A DNA stretch of 64,000 nt from Paenibacillus sp. FSL R5-0345 (GCF_000758585.1 NZ_CP009281.1:6634001-6698000), one strand, 5' to 3'; shown: positions 53,377-63,088, counted from the stretch's first letter. Notes: generated by a model from the sequence alone, not told the origin. Numbers and translations are program-made.

Positions 53377-55317
53377 TTAACTAACTTGTCTATGATTGTT
53401 TACTAGCACTAGTGCCTGATTAGGCGCAAGCAGTAAGCTTTCGAACACCTGACCTACGCTGCTGTCCGTTAAGGAACTATCCAGTGTCACGGACATTGGG
53501 TATCGACCAGGTACGGCAGCCTTTAAATCGACTTGGCAGGAAGTATCAGCACTCAAGTTAAAGCAGCATAACAGCGTCCGATCCCCGTGCATATATCCGT
53601 ACAGAACAGTACCCTCCGGGGACTGAGCCACGAAAAAATTCTCTGGCTGAACTAGCTGGCGCCAGTCTTTCTTGAATTCACTTAGCTCCGTCAGCAGCGG
53701 CAGCATCGGTGCAGGATTGGTCCAATTAATCTGCATGACGTTAAAAAAAGCACGAGAAATCTCTTCTCCGTTCGTGTTGTCTCCAAGACCGCAGTTGAGG
53801 GGCTGCTCTTCATTCATTTCATAGCCCGTCGTCACATACGGAATGGCGTTCGGAAGAAATTGATTAAACACCGCGATCATTCGAGCAACGTCTATACCGC
53901 CACGGCTCGTGATCCGGGGAGTATCCGCCGTCTCTGCACAGGCAAACACATGAATGTTCAACTCCGGCAGCTCCTCTAAGAATGAAACGAGATTCTCCTT
54001 AGTAATCTGCGTCATAACGTTCCATCCGCTGCCTAGCATAATGTTGTAACCGGTGCTCGCTGCCTTCTTGTGGTTACGATTGAACAAATCTTCGCTGATC
54101 AAGATTGCATTCGGATTCAGCTGTTTAATCGTATTAAAAATTCGAGTCAGCAACGGTGTTGGAAGCACATGTCCGATGTCGATGCGAAAGCCGTCAATTC
54201 CATATTTTTCGAGATTAAACCGTACGGCCTCCTCCAGAACATCCCAGAGCTCCAAATTCGGCTCCTCTCCAGGATAGTCATTGCATTTAATCGTATCAAA
54301 AAGGACATATGGCGCCTGATCCGGACTTATAAGATGTCTCACTTGTGGAGAAAAGTCCTTGTATAAGCGTAAAAACGTAATGTCTGTCCAAATCGGCTGC
54401 ACATCATTTATCCAATCCGAATGCGCTGGAGCAGTCGTTATCCCCATCTCTCGCTCCACCAAAGTTAATATCTCCTCCCCAGTTCTATCAGCCCTCTCTT
54501 TTAATTGCTGCCAAAGGATTGGATGAAGTTCATTGGGCGGCAGTGAGAACTTCCGCAGAAATGCTGCGGTCTCCTGGCTTTGATAGACCATCTCCAATTT
54601 ATCAGGCGTACACTCCTCAAAAAACCCAAGCTCAGGGATCGGTGGCGGCGCAAAGCCTTCTAATTCATCCATCTTGATCCAATACACCCATTCAGGATGT
54701 TCATTAATGAACGCGCTGTTTTTCGCCGTTACACGGGGAATGAAATCAACAACCGTCTTAATATCAAGCAAATGACAAGCTTCTACCAAAGCGCTAAGCT
54801 CATCGTGGATCGTGAACTCTTCCATACCATCCAACAAGCTATCATGCAGGTTCTGGTCCAAGTGAAATAACGACTGCACCGCGTAAGGTGATCCGATATC
54901 CCCCTTCAGATTTAACTTGCTGTACTGGTTCACAGGAAGCATGTATAGAATATTAATGCCCATTTTTTTTAGCAGCGGCAGAAGAATAAGGAATCTTAAA
55001 AAAGTACCAGATTCGATTGTTCCATCATGGTTGTAATCCCAAGCCGTCGAATAGCGAATAAGCGAGGAATAGATCGCGCTGTCGTCCAGATTTGTGCGTT
55101 CCTTAAGCAAATACCTCCACGAAAGCTTGTCCACATACTTCAAATGCTCCGTCAAAAAATCATACGGATGTACACAGATTTCACCGTCTTTTTCAAAGAG
55201 AACACGCTCATACTGGCACTCATTCCACACTGCAGGGATCCAAATGGGCTCCACGTCTTTATCCTTGTGTGTAGACAAGTAGTCCTGAACTAGCCTAAAT
55301 TTGCTGTCGTTGCTCAT
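53377..55317 (-). CDS. Cytosolic GH13 (alpha-amylase superfamily) enzyme
   Basis: This protein of about 646 residues has no signal peptide. The catalytic barrel shows nucleophile Asp380 in GIDGFRIDIGH and acid/base Glu409 in AILISEDLF. The third carboxylate is probably Asp465 in ACAETADTPR, where the usual His-Asp pair is not seen; this region somewhat resembles maltosyltransferases of the GlgE group. A long N-terminal part and an insertion (about 220-340) are unusual. The start MSNDSK at 55317 follows GAGAGGTGG. It probably transfers or phosphorolyses alpha-glucans rather than secreting amylase activity. Confidence 0.8.
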   Translation of the reverse strand: MSNDSKFRLVQDYLSTHKDKDVEPIWIPAVWNECQYERVLFEKDGEICVHPYDFLTEHLKYVDKLSWRYLLKERTNLDDSAIYSSLIRYSTAWDYNHDGTIESGTFLRFLILLPLLKKMGINILYMLPVNQYSKLNLKGDIGSPYAVQSLFHLDQNLHDSLLDGMEEFTIHDELSALVEACHLLDIKTVVDFIPRVTAKNSAFINEHPEWVYWIKMDELEGFAPPPIPELGFFEECTPDKLEMVYQSQETAAFLRKFSLPPNELHPILWQQLKERADRTGEEILTLVEREMGITTAPAHSDWINDVQPIWTDITFLRLYKDFSPQVRHLISPDQAPYVLFDTIKCNDYPGEEPNLELWDVLEEAVRFNLEKYGIDGFRIDIGHVLPTPLLTRIFNTIKQLNPNAILISEDLFNRNHKKAASTGYNIMLGSGWNVMTQITKENLVSFLEELPELNIHVFACAETADTPRITSRGGIDVARMIAVFNQFLPNAIPYVTTGYEMNEEQPLNCGLGDNTNGEEISRAFFNVMQINWTNPAPMLPLLTELSEFKKDWRQLVQPENFFVAQSPEGTVLYGYMHGDRTLLCCFNLSADTSCQVDLKAAVPGRYPMSVTLDSSLTDSSVGQVFESLLLAPNQALVLVNNHRQVS

Positions 55318-55353
55318 TATCAGTGCCACCTCTCATTGATTGTAGGATTTCGT

Positions 55354-56394
55354 TTAGGGAACAAAAACCGTCTTTACGGTTTCACTCCTAACCACCTTCA
55401 AAGAGTTCAACTCATAGCCGATCAACTCGTCTATCGCTGCTTCATGCTGACTGAGCCTAACTTTTCTAGTTACCAGCTTCTCCAGTTCAGGTGTTTCAGC
55501 GGCAAACCGCAAAGCCTCCTCGAACATGTAGCGGTATTCGCCTGCTGCAATAATTTTGATTGCAAGCTGTACGAATTTGGTAGGAGAAAAGGTATACCGG
55601 TACTTTGCATTAATACCAAAAGGAACGATGCGCCCCCCGCGCTCAATCCACTTCTCTGCCATTTCGAGCTGTGTCCCCACTGTGTCGATAATCAGATCAA
55701 ACTTATGTCCCTCGCAGATTTCATCCACAGTAGCTTGATTTAATTGGGAAGGTGTCAGAGCGAAATCTGAAATCTCTCTGGCAAAAGCCAACCGATAGGG
55801 ATTAATTTCTGTCGCCACCGTGAGCGCAGATTTGGATTTACTCACAATTTGACTTAACAGTCCCATCGGACCCGATCCAAGAATGAGCACCTTATCGTCT
55901 GCTGAGACGTTAGCCTCTTTGAAATTGTGCAGCACACAGGCAAGTGGCTCGATCAAGACTGCCGTCTCCCAGCTCATATGATCAGGAAGGAGGTGTGCAA
56001 ACGTTTGTGCAGTAGCATAAAAAAAAGTGAATGTCCCGTTTCGATTCAATCCAGCAATAGGCATTCCATTTCCATCCTGACCCGTACATAGGTGCGGCTG
56101 TTCCTTCAAACAAAAATAACATTCATTGCAGCTTTGATTCGGATCGATAACTACGCGGTCCCCCACCTTAACACGGTCAACGTTACTGCCGATTTCGACT
56201 ACAGTCCCTACAGCCTCATGACCGCGAATGACCCCTGATACTCCTTCCTCTTTACCGGTTACGACTGCTAGATCTGTTCCACAAATACCTGTCATCTCAA
56301 TCCGGATCTTAACTTCATCCGGGGCTGTGATCTGTGGCTCTTCCCATTCGCATAGCTCCAGCCTATGATTGGATGTCCACACCAGCGCTTTCAT
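55354..56394 (-). CDS. Zinc-dependent alcohol/polyol dehydrogenase
   Basis: This MDR-family enzyme of about 346 residues has catalytic zinc ligands Cys in GICGTDLA, His-Glu in IRGHEAVGTVVEIG and the structural zinc cysteines in PNQSCNECYFCLKEQPHLC. The nucleotide loop is VLILGSGPMGLL. It resembles sorbitol/threonine-type dehydrogenases. The ATG at 56394 is preferred, seven bases after AAAGGAAG. It is the first gene of the GH13/binding-protein cluster, 24-37 bp ahead of the GH13 gene, and lies behind a cre-like site. Confidence 0.9.
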   Translation of the reverse strand: MKALVWTSNHRLELCEWEEPQITAPDEVKIRIEMTGICGTDLAVVTGKEEGVSGVIRGHEAVGTVVEIGSNVDRVKVGDRVVIDPNQSCNECYFCLKEQPHLCTGQDGNGMPIAGLNRNGTFTFFYATAQTFAHLLPDHMSWETAVLIEPLACVLHNFKEANVSADDKVLILGSGPMGLLSQIVSKSKSALTVATEINPYRLAFAREISDFALTPSQLNQATVDEICEGHKFDLIIDTVGTQLEMAEKWIERGGRIVPFGINAKYRYTFSPTKFVQLAIKIIAAGEYRYMFEEALRFAAETPELEKLVTRKVRLSQHEAAIDELIGYELNSLKVVRSETVKTVFVP

Positions 56395-56518
56395 ACGCAT
56401 ACTTCCTTTCTGTTTGTGTTATCCATATTCGCCCAGAATATATCATACCCACCATGTAAAAGTAAGGTGAATATTGTCGTAAAATGCTATAGCTTACATT
56501 TTTATATAAATTTCATAT

Positions 56519-56534
56519 AAGTAAGCGCTTTAAA
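56519..56534. promoter_or_regulatory. cre-like site upstream of the dehydrogenase-GH13 operon
   Basis: AAGTAAGCGCTTTAAA fits the cre consensus with two mismatches and keeps the central GCGC. It lies 125 bp upstream of the dehydrogenase start. An imperfect LacI-like AAACCGTTTCG follows at about 56547-56557. Both suggest carbohydrate control of this operon. Confidence 0.5.
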
Positions 56535-56695
56535 ATATATTCAAACCGTTTCGATTCTTCTTATTCAAAATCAACTCTCTCCTCTTCCAACATGAAAAAA
56601 TATGTTACTCTTACTGAGTACATGACTATTTATTCATTCTTATTGATAATAATTGTTTACTCTCAGAAATCTAAAGAAAAAGGGTGGTACATCAT

Positions 56696-57847
56696 ATGAT
56701 ATTTGCATTTCTGTGTATATTCGCTTTGTACGCGGCAACTAACTATTATATCGCGAGAAAGATTTTTAAATGGCTGCAACATATATTTCCAAATGTAACC
56801 GGGATTCTATATGGAGTCATCTACAGCTTATGTGCGTTAACAATCATAATTAATTTACTATTGTCCTCTTCAGCTATGACGACCGATTTAAGCATCGTTA
56901 ACTTTTTGGGTCAATTCGGGGACTATTGGATGGGGATCTATTTCTATTTGCTCTTACTATTGATCCTTTCAGATATAATCTTACTGGTTAGTAAGTGGGT
57001 TAAAATCATCCCCTCTCCTACACCAGCGCGTGTTATTTTTCATACAAGATCAGTAGTGTTAGTTCTAGTCATAGGGTTAGTGTCTTATGGGATTTATAAT
57101 GCGAATCAGTTAAAAGAAGTCACTTATCCGATCCAAATTCATAAAAACACCTCATTAGATCATTTAAATATTGTTCTGATCAGCGACTTACATTTGGGCT
57201 ACATAAATGATGTGAAATTTATTGAAGACGTTGTTGATCGTATTAATGGATTACAGCCGGATATTGTGTTAATGACAGGGGATATCTTTAATGGTAACTA
57301 CTACGCGCTCTCTAATCCTTCCAAAGGTATGGAGTTATTAAGTACCATTCAGTCCACCTATGGAGTTTATGCTTGCTTAGGCAACCATGATGCAGGACGA
57401 TCATACGATGAGATTGTGAACTTTATAGATAAGAGTAATATTAAACTTCTAAATGATGAGCATGTTGTTATAGATAATCAATTCGTTGTTGTTGGTAGGA
57501 GGGATTCATCACCGATTGGCAATCAAGGAAACCCAAGAGCAATTACTTCCGAAGTGATGAGTAAGATTGATACAAATATGCCCGTTATCGTAATGGACCA
57601 TCAACCAACGAATATGATTCAATACGGAGATGACGTCGATCTAATCATTAGCGGACATACGCATCAAGGACAAGTATTCCCTGGAAACCTAATCACCAAC
57701 GCTATGTTTACAGTAGATTATGGCCACTATCAGAAGAATTCGAACAGTCCTCACGTCATCGTTACATCTGGTGCAGGGACTTGGGGACCGCCATTACGCA
57801 TTGGCACGAATAGTGAGATAGCACTGATTAAGGCTGAGTTTAAATAA
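56696..57847 (+). CDS. Membrane-anchored metallophosphoesterase
   Basis: This 383-residue protein has four or five N-terminal helices (residues 1-150) and a C-terminal calcineurin-like domain outside the membrane. Metal-binding motifs occur in order: ISDLHLG, MTGDIFNGN, LGNHDAG, VMDHQP and ISGHTHQGQ. The architecture matches YkuE/YaeI-like enzymes, which may act on lipid or cell-wall phosphates. The ATG at 56696 is preferred to the GTG at 56684, which overlaps the AAAGGGTGG site. Confidence 0.88.
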   Translation: MIFAFLCIFALYAATNYYIARKIFKWLQHIFPNVTGILYGVIYSLCALTIIINLLLSSSAMTTDLSIVNFLGQFGDYWMGIYFYLLLLLILSDIILLVSKWVKIIPSPTPARVIFHTRSVVLVLVIGLVSYGIYNANQLKEVTYPIQIHKNTSLDHLNIVLISDLHLGYINDVKFIEDVVDRINGLQPDIVLMTGDIFNGNYYALSNPSKGMELLSTIQSTYGVYACLGNHDAGRSYDEIVNFIDKSNIKLLNDEHVVIDNQFVVVGRRDSSPIGNQGNPRAITSEVMSKIDTNMPVIVMDHQPTNMIQYGDDVDLIISGHTHQGQVFPGNLITNAMFTVDYGHYQKNSNSPHVIVTSGAGTWGPPLRIGTNSEIALIKAEFK

Positions 57848-57860
57848 TATGATTTTTTGA

Positions 57861-57912
57861 AAAAAGCGGACAGCCTTTGGACGAGAATTAACGTCCTAGA
57901 CTACCGCTTTTT
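57861..57912. terminator. Bidirectional terminator
   Basis: AAAAAGCGG pairs with CCGCTTTTT, with an inner GGACG/CGTCC stem, between convergent metallophosphoesterase and TetR genes. Confidence 0.8.
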
Positions 57913-57986
57913 ATTGTTTCACTCACTTCATTCTGACTTAGAATAGCTATCGGTTCCCCAAATCCTCCTGCAGCGTAGTCTAGCGC

Positions 57987-58541
57987 TTATAAATACCTTC
58001 TTTTATACATCAAGGTAATCTGCCCCGCTATGTATTCCGCACTATATTGGCTGCCATCCTTAATCCACCACATAATAATCCCAAGTAGTGATGCTGCAAT
58101 TATATCAACAGAGACTACTTCTTTATTGGGGTCTATGTTTCTGGCGTTTCTTCGTTTTTCGACAGTATTCTTTAACAGGTTGGTCAAGTGGTTTTTGAAG
58201 CCTTTGTGCTCCATCAATACAGCAAAAACTTTCCGGTATTCATAAAAATAATTTAAAAATGTGACCAGCTGCTCCTGTTCGTTGTTGCTCTTCATTTGTA
58301 ATAGCGGTTCAACCTTCATGGACAGGTCATCAAAGATTTCATGTACAATCTGGCGCAATAAATCGTTAATATCCTCATAATGCAAATAAAACGTAGCACG
58401 ATTCAGTTCAGCACGGTTGGCGATTTTTTGGACAGTTAATTGAGAAATCTCCACATTGTCGGCCAACAATGAAAAAACAGCATTCTTCAGCATCTTTTTT
58501 GAGCGAATGGCTCGTGGGTCAATTCTTTTATGTTCAGACAT
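57987..58541 (-). CDS. TetR family regulator
   Basis: This 184-residue repressor has helix-turn-helix text LTVQKIANRAELNRATFYLHYEDINDLLRQIV. The C-terminal domain has FLNYFYEYRKVFAVLMEHKG and DIIAASLLGIIMWWIKDG, the TetR_C_7/YcnC-like type. It is divergent from a DHA2 drug pump with the palindrome TGTCGATTAGTCGACA between them, and probably represses the pump. Confidence 0.9.
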   Translation of the reverse strand: MSEHKRIDPRAIRSKKMLKNAVFSLLADNVEISQLTVQKIANRAELNRATFYLHYEDINDLLRQIVHEIFDDLSMKVEPLLQMKSNNEQEQLVTFLNYFYEYRKVFAVLMEHKGFKNHLTNLLKNTVEKRRNARNIDPNKEVVSVDIIAASLLGIIMWWIKDGSQYSAEYIAGQITLMYKRRYL

Positions 58542-58594
58542 TTCATCCCTCTATTATCGTTTATGTGGCACTTCATAGACTAATTTACCCAATC

Positions 58595-58610
58595 TGTCGA
58601 TTAGTCGACA
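58595..58610. promoter_or_regulatory. TetR operator between regulator and pump
   Basis: TGTCGATTAGTCGACA is a palindrome with 6-bp arms. A further half-site TGTCGA lies at 58676-58681, close to the pump start. Both are in the divergent region. Confidence 0.68.
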
Positions 58611-58707
58611 TTTTCAATAAAATTGCAAATAGGAATACTATTTAAATCCTGATATGATTCATTTTATTGACACTATGTCGAAAAAGCAATGAAGAGAGGA
58701 CTACACC

Positions 58708-60171
58708 ATGCAAGAAGACATTAAGAAAATTAATAAAGGGATCTTACTAACCATTTTAATTTTTGGTTGTTTCTTATCCACACTCAATCAGACACTTTTA
58801 AATGTCGCCTTAAGTAGTCTGATGGATGTCTTTGATGTTACGGCAACAACCGTACAATGGATTTCCACGGGCTTTATGCTAATCAACGGGATATTGATCC
58901 CGATTACAGCCTATTTAATGAAACGTTTTACAACACGTCAATTATTTATAAGTGCCATGTCATTTTTATTAATCGGTTCGATTATTTGTGCAGCGGCGCC
59001 GAGCTTTAGTCTACTCTTAATCGGACGAATGATCCAAGCTGCGGGTGCTGGCATAATAATGCCGCTCATGATGAGTGTTGTGCTCGCCATCTTCCCCGTT
59101 GAGAAACGTGGCAGTGCTATGGGACTGCTCGGACTGGCAATGATATTTGCTCCTGCTATAGGGCCGACTCTTGCGGGATTTGTTGTCGAATACCATTCTT
59201 GGCGCTGGTTATTTATCGGCCTCATCCCACTTGTTATCCTTGTTATAGCGTTGGCATTCAAGTATTTAGTGAATGTATCTGAGACCTCTAAGTCGAAGCT
59301 TGATGTGGTAAGTGTTCTTTTATCAACCGTCGGATTCGGCCTGATCTTATACGGCTTCAGTAGTGCAGGCAGTAAAGGCTGGGACGATGCAATAGTGATT
59401 CTGACCTTAGGGATTGGGATCGCTGTAACGGCTGTATTCTGTATAAGACAAATCAAGTCTGATGATCCACTGCTAAACCTGTCTGTCTTCAAAAATAAAG
59501 TCTTTACGATGACGTCTCTTATTAACGTATTGATCACGATGATGATGTACGCAGATATGATTTTATTGCCTATTTATCTGCAGAATGGCCGTGGTTTTAC
59601 AGCGTTTGATGCAGGATTGCTCTTGCTGCCGGGGGCACTTGTAAATGCGTTCATGTCGCCCGTCACCGGAAAATTATACGACCGTTTTGGTGCCAAGCCG
59701 CTATTCATTATTGGTTTACTCTTTATTTTTCCATCTATGTGGGCGGTAACCGATTTATCTCAATCGACAACCTATATGTATCTAATGATTCGTACCATTG
59801 GTCTCCGAATTGGATTAAGCTTTATCACTATGCCACTCAATACAGCCGGACTAAATGCGTTGCCCAAACAACTAGGTACGCATGGTACAGCAGTGAACAA
59901 TACCGTTCTTCAAATTGCTGGCGCCATTGGTACTGCTGTCGTAATTACAATTTATACCGTGCAGGCAACAAGTCATGCGGCCACAGTGATGCAGAGCAAT
60001 CCCTCTACTACTCCTGAAATCCTTAAATCCCTAGCATCCATTCTAGGGGCGAGTGACGCCTATTACTTCATGATGATATTATCCATTGCCGCATTTGTTA
60101 TAACATTATTTATGCCTATGAAGAGCAAGATCACGATTGAAAAGAAAGCAAACCTAGCTAGCGAAGAATAG
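58708..60171 (+). CDS. MFS multidrug exporter, DHA2 (EmrB/QacA) family
   Basis: This 487-residue, 14-helix proton antiporter has TLNQTLLNVALSSLMDVFDVTATTVQWISTGFML (DHA2 signature in helices 1-2), MIQAAGAGIIMPLMMSVVLAIFP (helix 4) and GLLGLAMIFAPAIGPTLAGFVVEYHSWRWLF (motif C). An AAGAGAGG site precedes the ATG. Control by the divergent TetR is likely. Substrates in the family are hydrophobic drugs and dyes. Confidence 0.93.
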   Translation: MQEDIKKINKGILLTILIFGCFLSTLNQTLLNVALSSLMDVFDVTATTVQWISTGFMLINGILIPITAYLMKRFTTRQLFISAMSFLLIGSIICAAAPSFSLLLIGRMIQAAGAGIIMPLMMSVVLAIFPVEKRGSAMGLLGLAMIFAPAIGPTLAGFVVEYHSWRWLFIGLIPLVILVIALAFKYLVNVSETSKSKLDVVSVLLSTVGFGLILYGFSSAGSKGWDDAIVILTLGIGIAVTAVFCIRQIKSDDPLLNLSVFKNKVFTMTSLINVLITMMMYADMILLPIYLQNGRGFTAFDAGLLLLPGALVNAFMSPVTGKLYDRFGAKPLFIIGLLFIFPSMWAVTDLSQSTTYMYLMIRTIGLRIGLSFITMPLNTAGLNALPKQLGTHGTAVNNTVLQIAGAIGTAVVITIYTVQATSHAATVMQSNPSTTPEILKSLASILGASDAYYFMMILSIAAFVITLFMPMKSKITIEKKANLASEE

Positions 60172-60189
60172 ACTCATAAAGTGGAACGT

Positions 60190-60218
60190 CAAAAGGACAG
60201 CTGCTTGCTGTCCTTTTG
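60190..60218 (+). terminator. Terminator of the DHA2 pump gene
   Basis: CAAAAGGACAGC pairs with GCTGTCCTTTTG around TGCTT. Confidence 0.87.
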
Positions 60219-60308
60219 CATTATCCTCATAGCTATTTTCAGCTCACTAGCTTTGGTTTCAGCCCCGCATCCCCTAGTAGCGCTACTTAATGTCTGCCTC
60301 ACACTAGC

Positions 60309-61661
60309 TTAATTACTTTTCCCCTTCTTACCTCTAATCGAATACAGGATGAATAATAAAATAAACCAGATCGGAGTACACAATAAAGCCGGGCGTGTCT
60401 CTCCAGCGAACAGCATAATGATCAGTATTCCAGCGAACAAGGTTAAGACAATATAATTAATAGCCGGTGTGAACGGTGCTTTGAATTTGGATTTCGCCTG
60501 TAAGTCTGGCCGGGTTTTCTTATACTTAATATGGCAGATGAGCACAATTCCCCACACCCATATAAAACAAATGGCGCTAATCGTTGTCACGATTCCAAAA
60601 GCCTGCTCCGGAATAAGTTTACTTAAAAGAGCTCCTACAGATATGACAATTGTAGAAATGAATAACGAGTTACCCGGTACATGGTTTTTATTTAGTTTGC
60701 CCAAATGAGGTGATGCCTGCTTATTTCTACTCAAATTATAGAGAATTCGGCTTGTCGAGAACATCCCACTATTACAAGCGGAAGCCGCTGAGGTTAGTAC
60801 AACAAAATTAATAATCCCTGCGGCAATTGGAATCCCTACTAAAGTAAAGGTTTTTACAAAAGGACTTTCTGCCGGACTAAGCTCCGTCCAAGGGTTAATG
60901 CATAGCAGGACGAAAAGCGCGCCGACATAGAAAAATAGAATCCGTAAAGGAATTTTATTAATTGCAGACGGGATATTTTTCTCCGGATCCGCTGTTTCCG
61001 CTGCTGACACACCCACCAACTCCACACCGACATAAGCAAATACAACCATTTGAAAAGAGAATAAGAAGCCTGATATGCCGTTCGGAAAAAAGCCCCCATG
61101 CTCCCATAGATTCCGTATCGTAACCGATCCTGCATCCGTCTTAAACCCTATGATCAGTAAAATGACCCCAAGACCAATCAAGGCGAGAATCGTAATTACC
61201 TTAATTAAAGCAAACCAAAATTCGAGTTCCCCAAAGCTCTTTACAGTTAATAGATTAAGTCCTAATAACACGACTAGACAGGCGATGGCAGGAACCCACT
61301 GCGGGATATCAAACCAATATTGTACATATACGCCAACAGCGATGACATCAGCCATAGCCGTCATGATCCAGCAAAACCAATAGGTCCAACCGGTAATGAA
61401 TGCGACCCGTGATCCAAGGTAGTCTTCAGCAATATCCGTAAACGATTGATAGCCCGCTTTAGATAATAGGAGCTCTCCCAGTGCTCTCATCACAAAAAAC
61501 ACAGCAATACCCACGATTAAATACGTGATCATAATGGATGGGCCTGCCTTCTCTATCGCCTTGCCTGATCCCAAGAATAATCCTGTACCGATGGTGCCGC
61601 CAATAGCAATAAGTTGAACATGCCGATTAGCCAGCTCTCTCTTTAATTCTGGTTGTGCCAT
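60309..61661 (-). CDS. Amino acid permease, CycA/AnsP-like, riboswitch-controlled
   Basis: This 450-residue, 12-helix proton symporter has LANRHVQLIAIGGTIGTGLFLGSG (helix-1 signature of the AAT group), FAYVGVELVGVSAAETADPEKNIPSAI and SACNSGMFSTSRILYNLS. It is most like the D-serine/D-alanine/glycine transporters. The start at 61661 follows AAGGGGGAA; a longer frame reaches into the riboswitch terminator and is rejected. The glycine riboswitch upstream supports glycine or alanine as substrate. Confidence 0.92.
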   Translation of the reverse strand: MAQPELKRELANRHVQLIAIGGTIGTGLFLGSGKAIEKAGPSIMITYLIVGIAVFFVMRALGELLLSKAGYQSFTDIAEDYLGSRVAFITGWTYWFCWIMTAMADVIAVGVYVQYWFDIPQWVPAIACLVVLLGLNLLTVKSFGELEFWFALIKVITILALIGLGVILLIIGFKTDAGSVTIRNLWEHGGFFPNGISGFLFSFQMVVFAYVGVELVGVSAAETADPEKNIPSAINKIPLRILFFYVGALFVLLCINPWTELSPAESPFVKTFTLVGIPIAAGIINFVVLTSAASACNSGMFSTSRILYNLSRNKQASPHLGKLNKNHVPGNSLFISTIVISVGALLSKLIPEQAFGIVTTISAICFIWVWGIVLICHIKYKKTRPDLQAKSKFKAPFTPAINYIVLTLFAGILIIMLFAGETRPALLCTPIWFILLFILYSIRGKKGKSN

Positions 61662-61697
61662 ACCTAGTTCCCCCTTGTGAGTACAATAAATTGGAAT

Positions 61698-61905
61698 AAA
61701 AAAAGAGAGATTGGATGTCATCCAATCTCCCAGATCGTAAGAATATCAAATAATATTTGCCTACTGATGTCGATCAGCATGACAAATATATATTCGTACT
61801 CTTCTGTCCTTTTGCCTGAGATTGTGAACCCTTCGGCGCCGCGGAAATTCCGCAGTCTCTCCAGAAGCTGCTCCAGCTAAAGTGTAATCCTTAGCCATCA
61901 TAGCT
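61698..61905 (-). promoter_or_regulatory. Single-aptamer glycine riboswitch with terminator
   Basis: On the minus strand the aptamer core spans about 61867 to 61801. It has CTTCTGGAGAG at the 5' side, GCGCCGAAGGG in the centre and CTCAGGCAAAAGGACAG before the closing AGAAG. Only one aptamer is present. The 5' flank has a small GCTAA/TTAGC hairpin where the partner aptamer would be, as in singlet types with a ghost aptamer. Downstream, AGAGATTGGATG and CATCCAATCTC form a hairpin followed by seven or more Ts, the expression platform. It precedes an amino-acid permease gene. Confidence 0.88.
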
Positions 61906-62071
61906 CGTGAATTATGAAGTTGATAAAGCGGTAACGCAGTAAAGCTGTTCTGATATTCTAACATATTACTTCTGATGTGAGTGTTAATCTGTGATAAAAG
62001 TCTCAAGAATTTAAAGTAAGCCTCATGAACATACTACTTTTTGAAAAACAAAAAGCTAAAGGAGTATGCTA

Positions 62072-63088
62072 ATGAAAGCCGCTGTAGTAAAACAATTTAA
62101 AGAAAAGTTAGAACTACAAGACGTACCTAAACCAAAACCCGGACACAAAGAAATTCTTGTCCACATTCAGGCGTGCGGAGTGTGTCATACTGATTTGCAT
62201 GCTGCTCATGGCGATTGGCCTGTCAAACCGAAACTCCCTCTTATTCCCGGACATGAAGGCGTTGGGATTATTGAAGAAATAGGTGAAGGAGTTACACACT
62301 TAAAGGTAGGGGACCGAGTAGGAATTCCGTGGCTGTATTCTGCTTGCGGTCATTGCGAATATTGTCTCACAGGAAGAGAGACCCTTTGTCTGGATCAGCA
62401 AAATTCCGGATATTCCGTAAATGGCGGATATGCAGAATATTGTGTAGCAGCTGCCGATTATGTAGTGAAGGTTCCTGATAATCTAAGTTTCATCGAAGCG
62501 GCACCTTTATTTTGCGCTGGCGTTACGACCTATAAAGCTTTGAAAGTATCAGGTGTAAAGCCAGGTGAATGGGTAGCCATTTTCGGCGTCGGAGGATTGG
62601 GTCATCTAGGTGTACAATATGCAAAAGTAATGGGAATGAATGTAGTGGCCATCGACACTTCAGATGAAAAGATGGAGCTTGCCAAACAGCTTGGCGCAGA
62701 CAAAACCGTAAACGCATTAAAAGAAGATGCGGCAGTCTGGATTCAAAAAGAAATCGGCGGAGTGCATGGTGTCGTTTGTACGGCGGTTGCAAAAAAAGCA
62801 TTCGACCAAGCCTACCGGGCCATTCGTCGCGGCGGTACCTGCGTCATGGTTGGGCTGCCCCCTGAATCCATGGATGTTCCGATCTTTGATACGGTATTAA
62901 ACGGTACAAAGGTAGTCGGTTCGATTGTCGGCACTCGCAAAGATTTGCAAGAAACATTGCAATTCGCTGCAGAAGGAAAAATCAAAACCATTATTGAGAC
63001 ACGTAAATTAGAAGATATTAATGAGATCTACGATCTGATGTTAGAAGGCAAAATCAATGGTCGAATCGTCCTTGATATGACGAAATGA
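62072..63088 (+). CDS. Zinc-dependent alcohol dehydrogenase (AdhP/AdhT type)
   Basis: This 338-residue enzyme oxidises primary alcohols or reduces aldehydes with NAD(H). Catalytic zinc: Cys in GVCHTDLHAAHGDWP and His in PGHEGVGII; structural zinc cysteines in SACGHCEYCLTGRETLC. The cofactor loop is VAIFGVGGLGHLGVQYAK, followed by VVAIDTSDEK. The ATG at 62072 lies seven bases after AAAGGAG; the ATG at 62066 is too close. It is probably monocistronic. I saw no clear Rex site upstream. Confidence 0.94.
   Translation: MKAAVVKQFKEKLELQDVPKPKPGHKEILVHIQACGVCHTDLHAAHGDWPVKPKLPLIPGHEGVGIIEEIGEGVTHLKVGDRVGIPWLYSACGHCEYCLTGRETLCLDQQNSGYSVNGGYAEYCVAAADYVVKVPDNLSFIEAAPLFCAGVTTYKALKVSGVKPGEWVAIFGVGGLGHLGVQYAKVMGMNVVAIDTSDEKMELAKQLGADKTVNALKEDAAVWIQKEIGGVHGVVCTAVAKKAFDQAYRAIRRGGTCVMVGLPPESMDVPIFDTVLNGTKVVGSIVGTRKDLQETLQFAAEGKIKTIIETRKLEDINEIYDLMLEGKINGRIVLDMTK

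Noticed and set aside
61940..62071. Rex operator upstream of the zinc alcohol dehydrogenase
   Set aside because: TGTGATAAAAGTCTCA resembles half of a Rex site, but the second half is not palindromic enough to support it.
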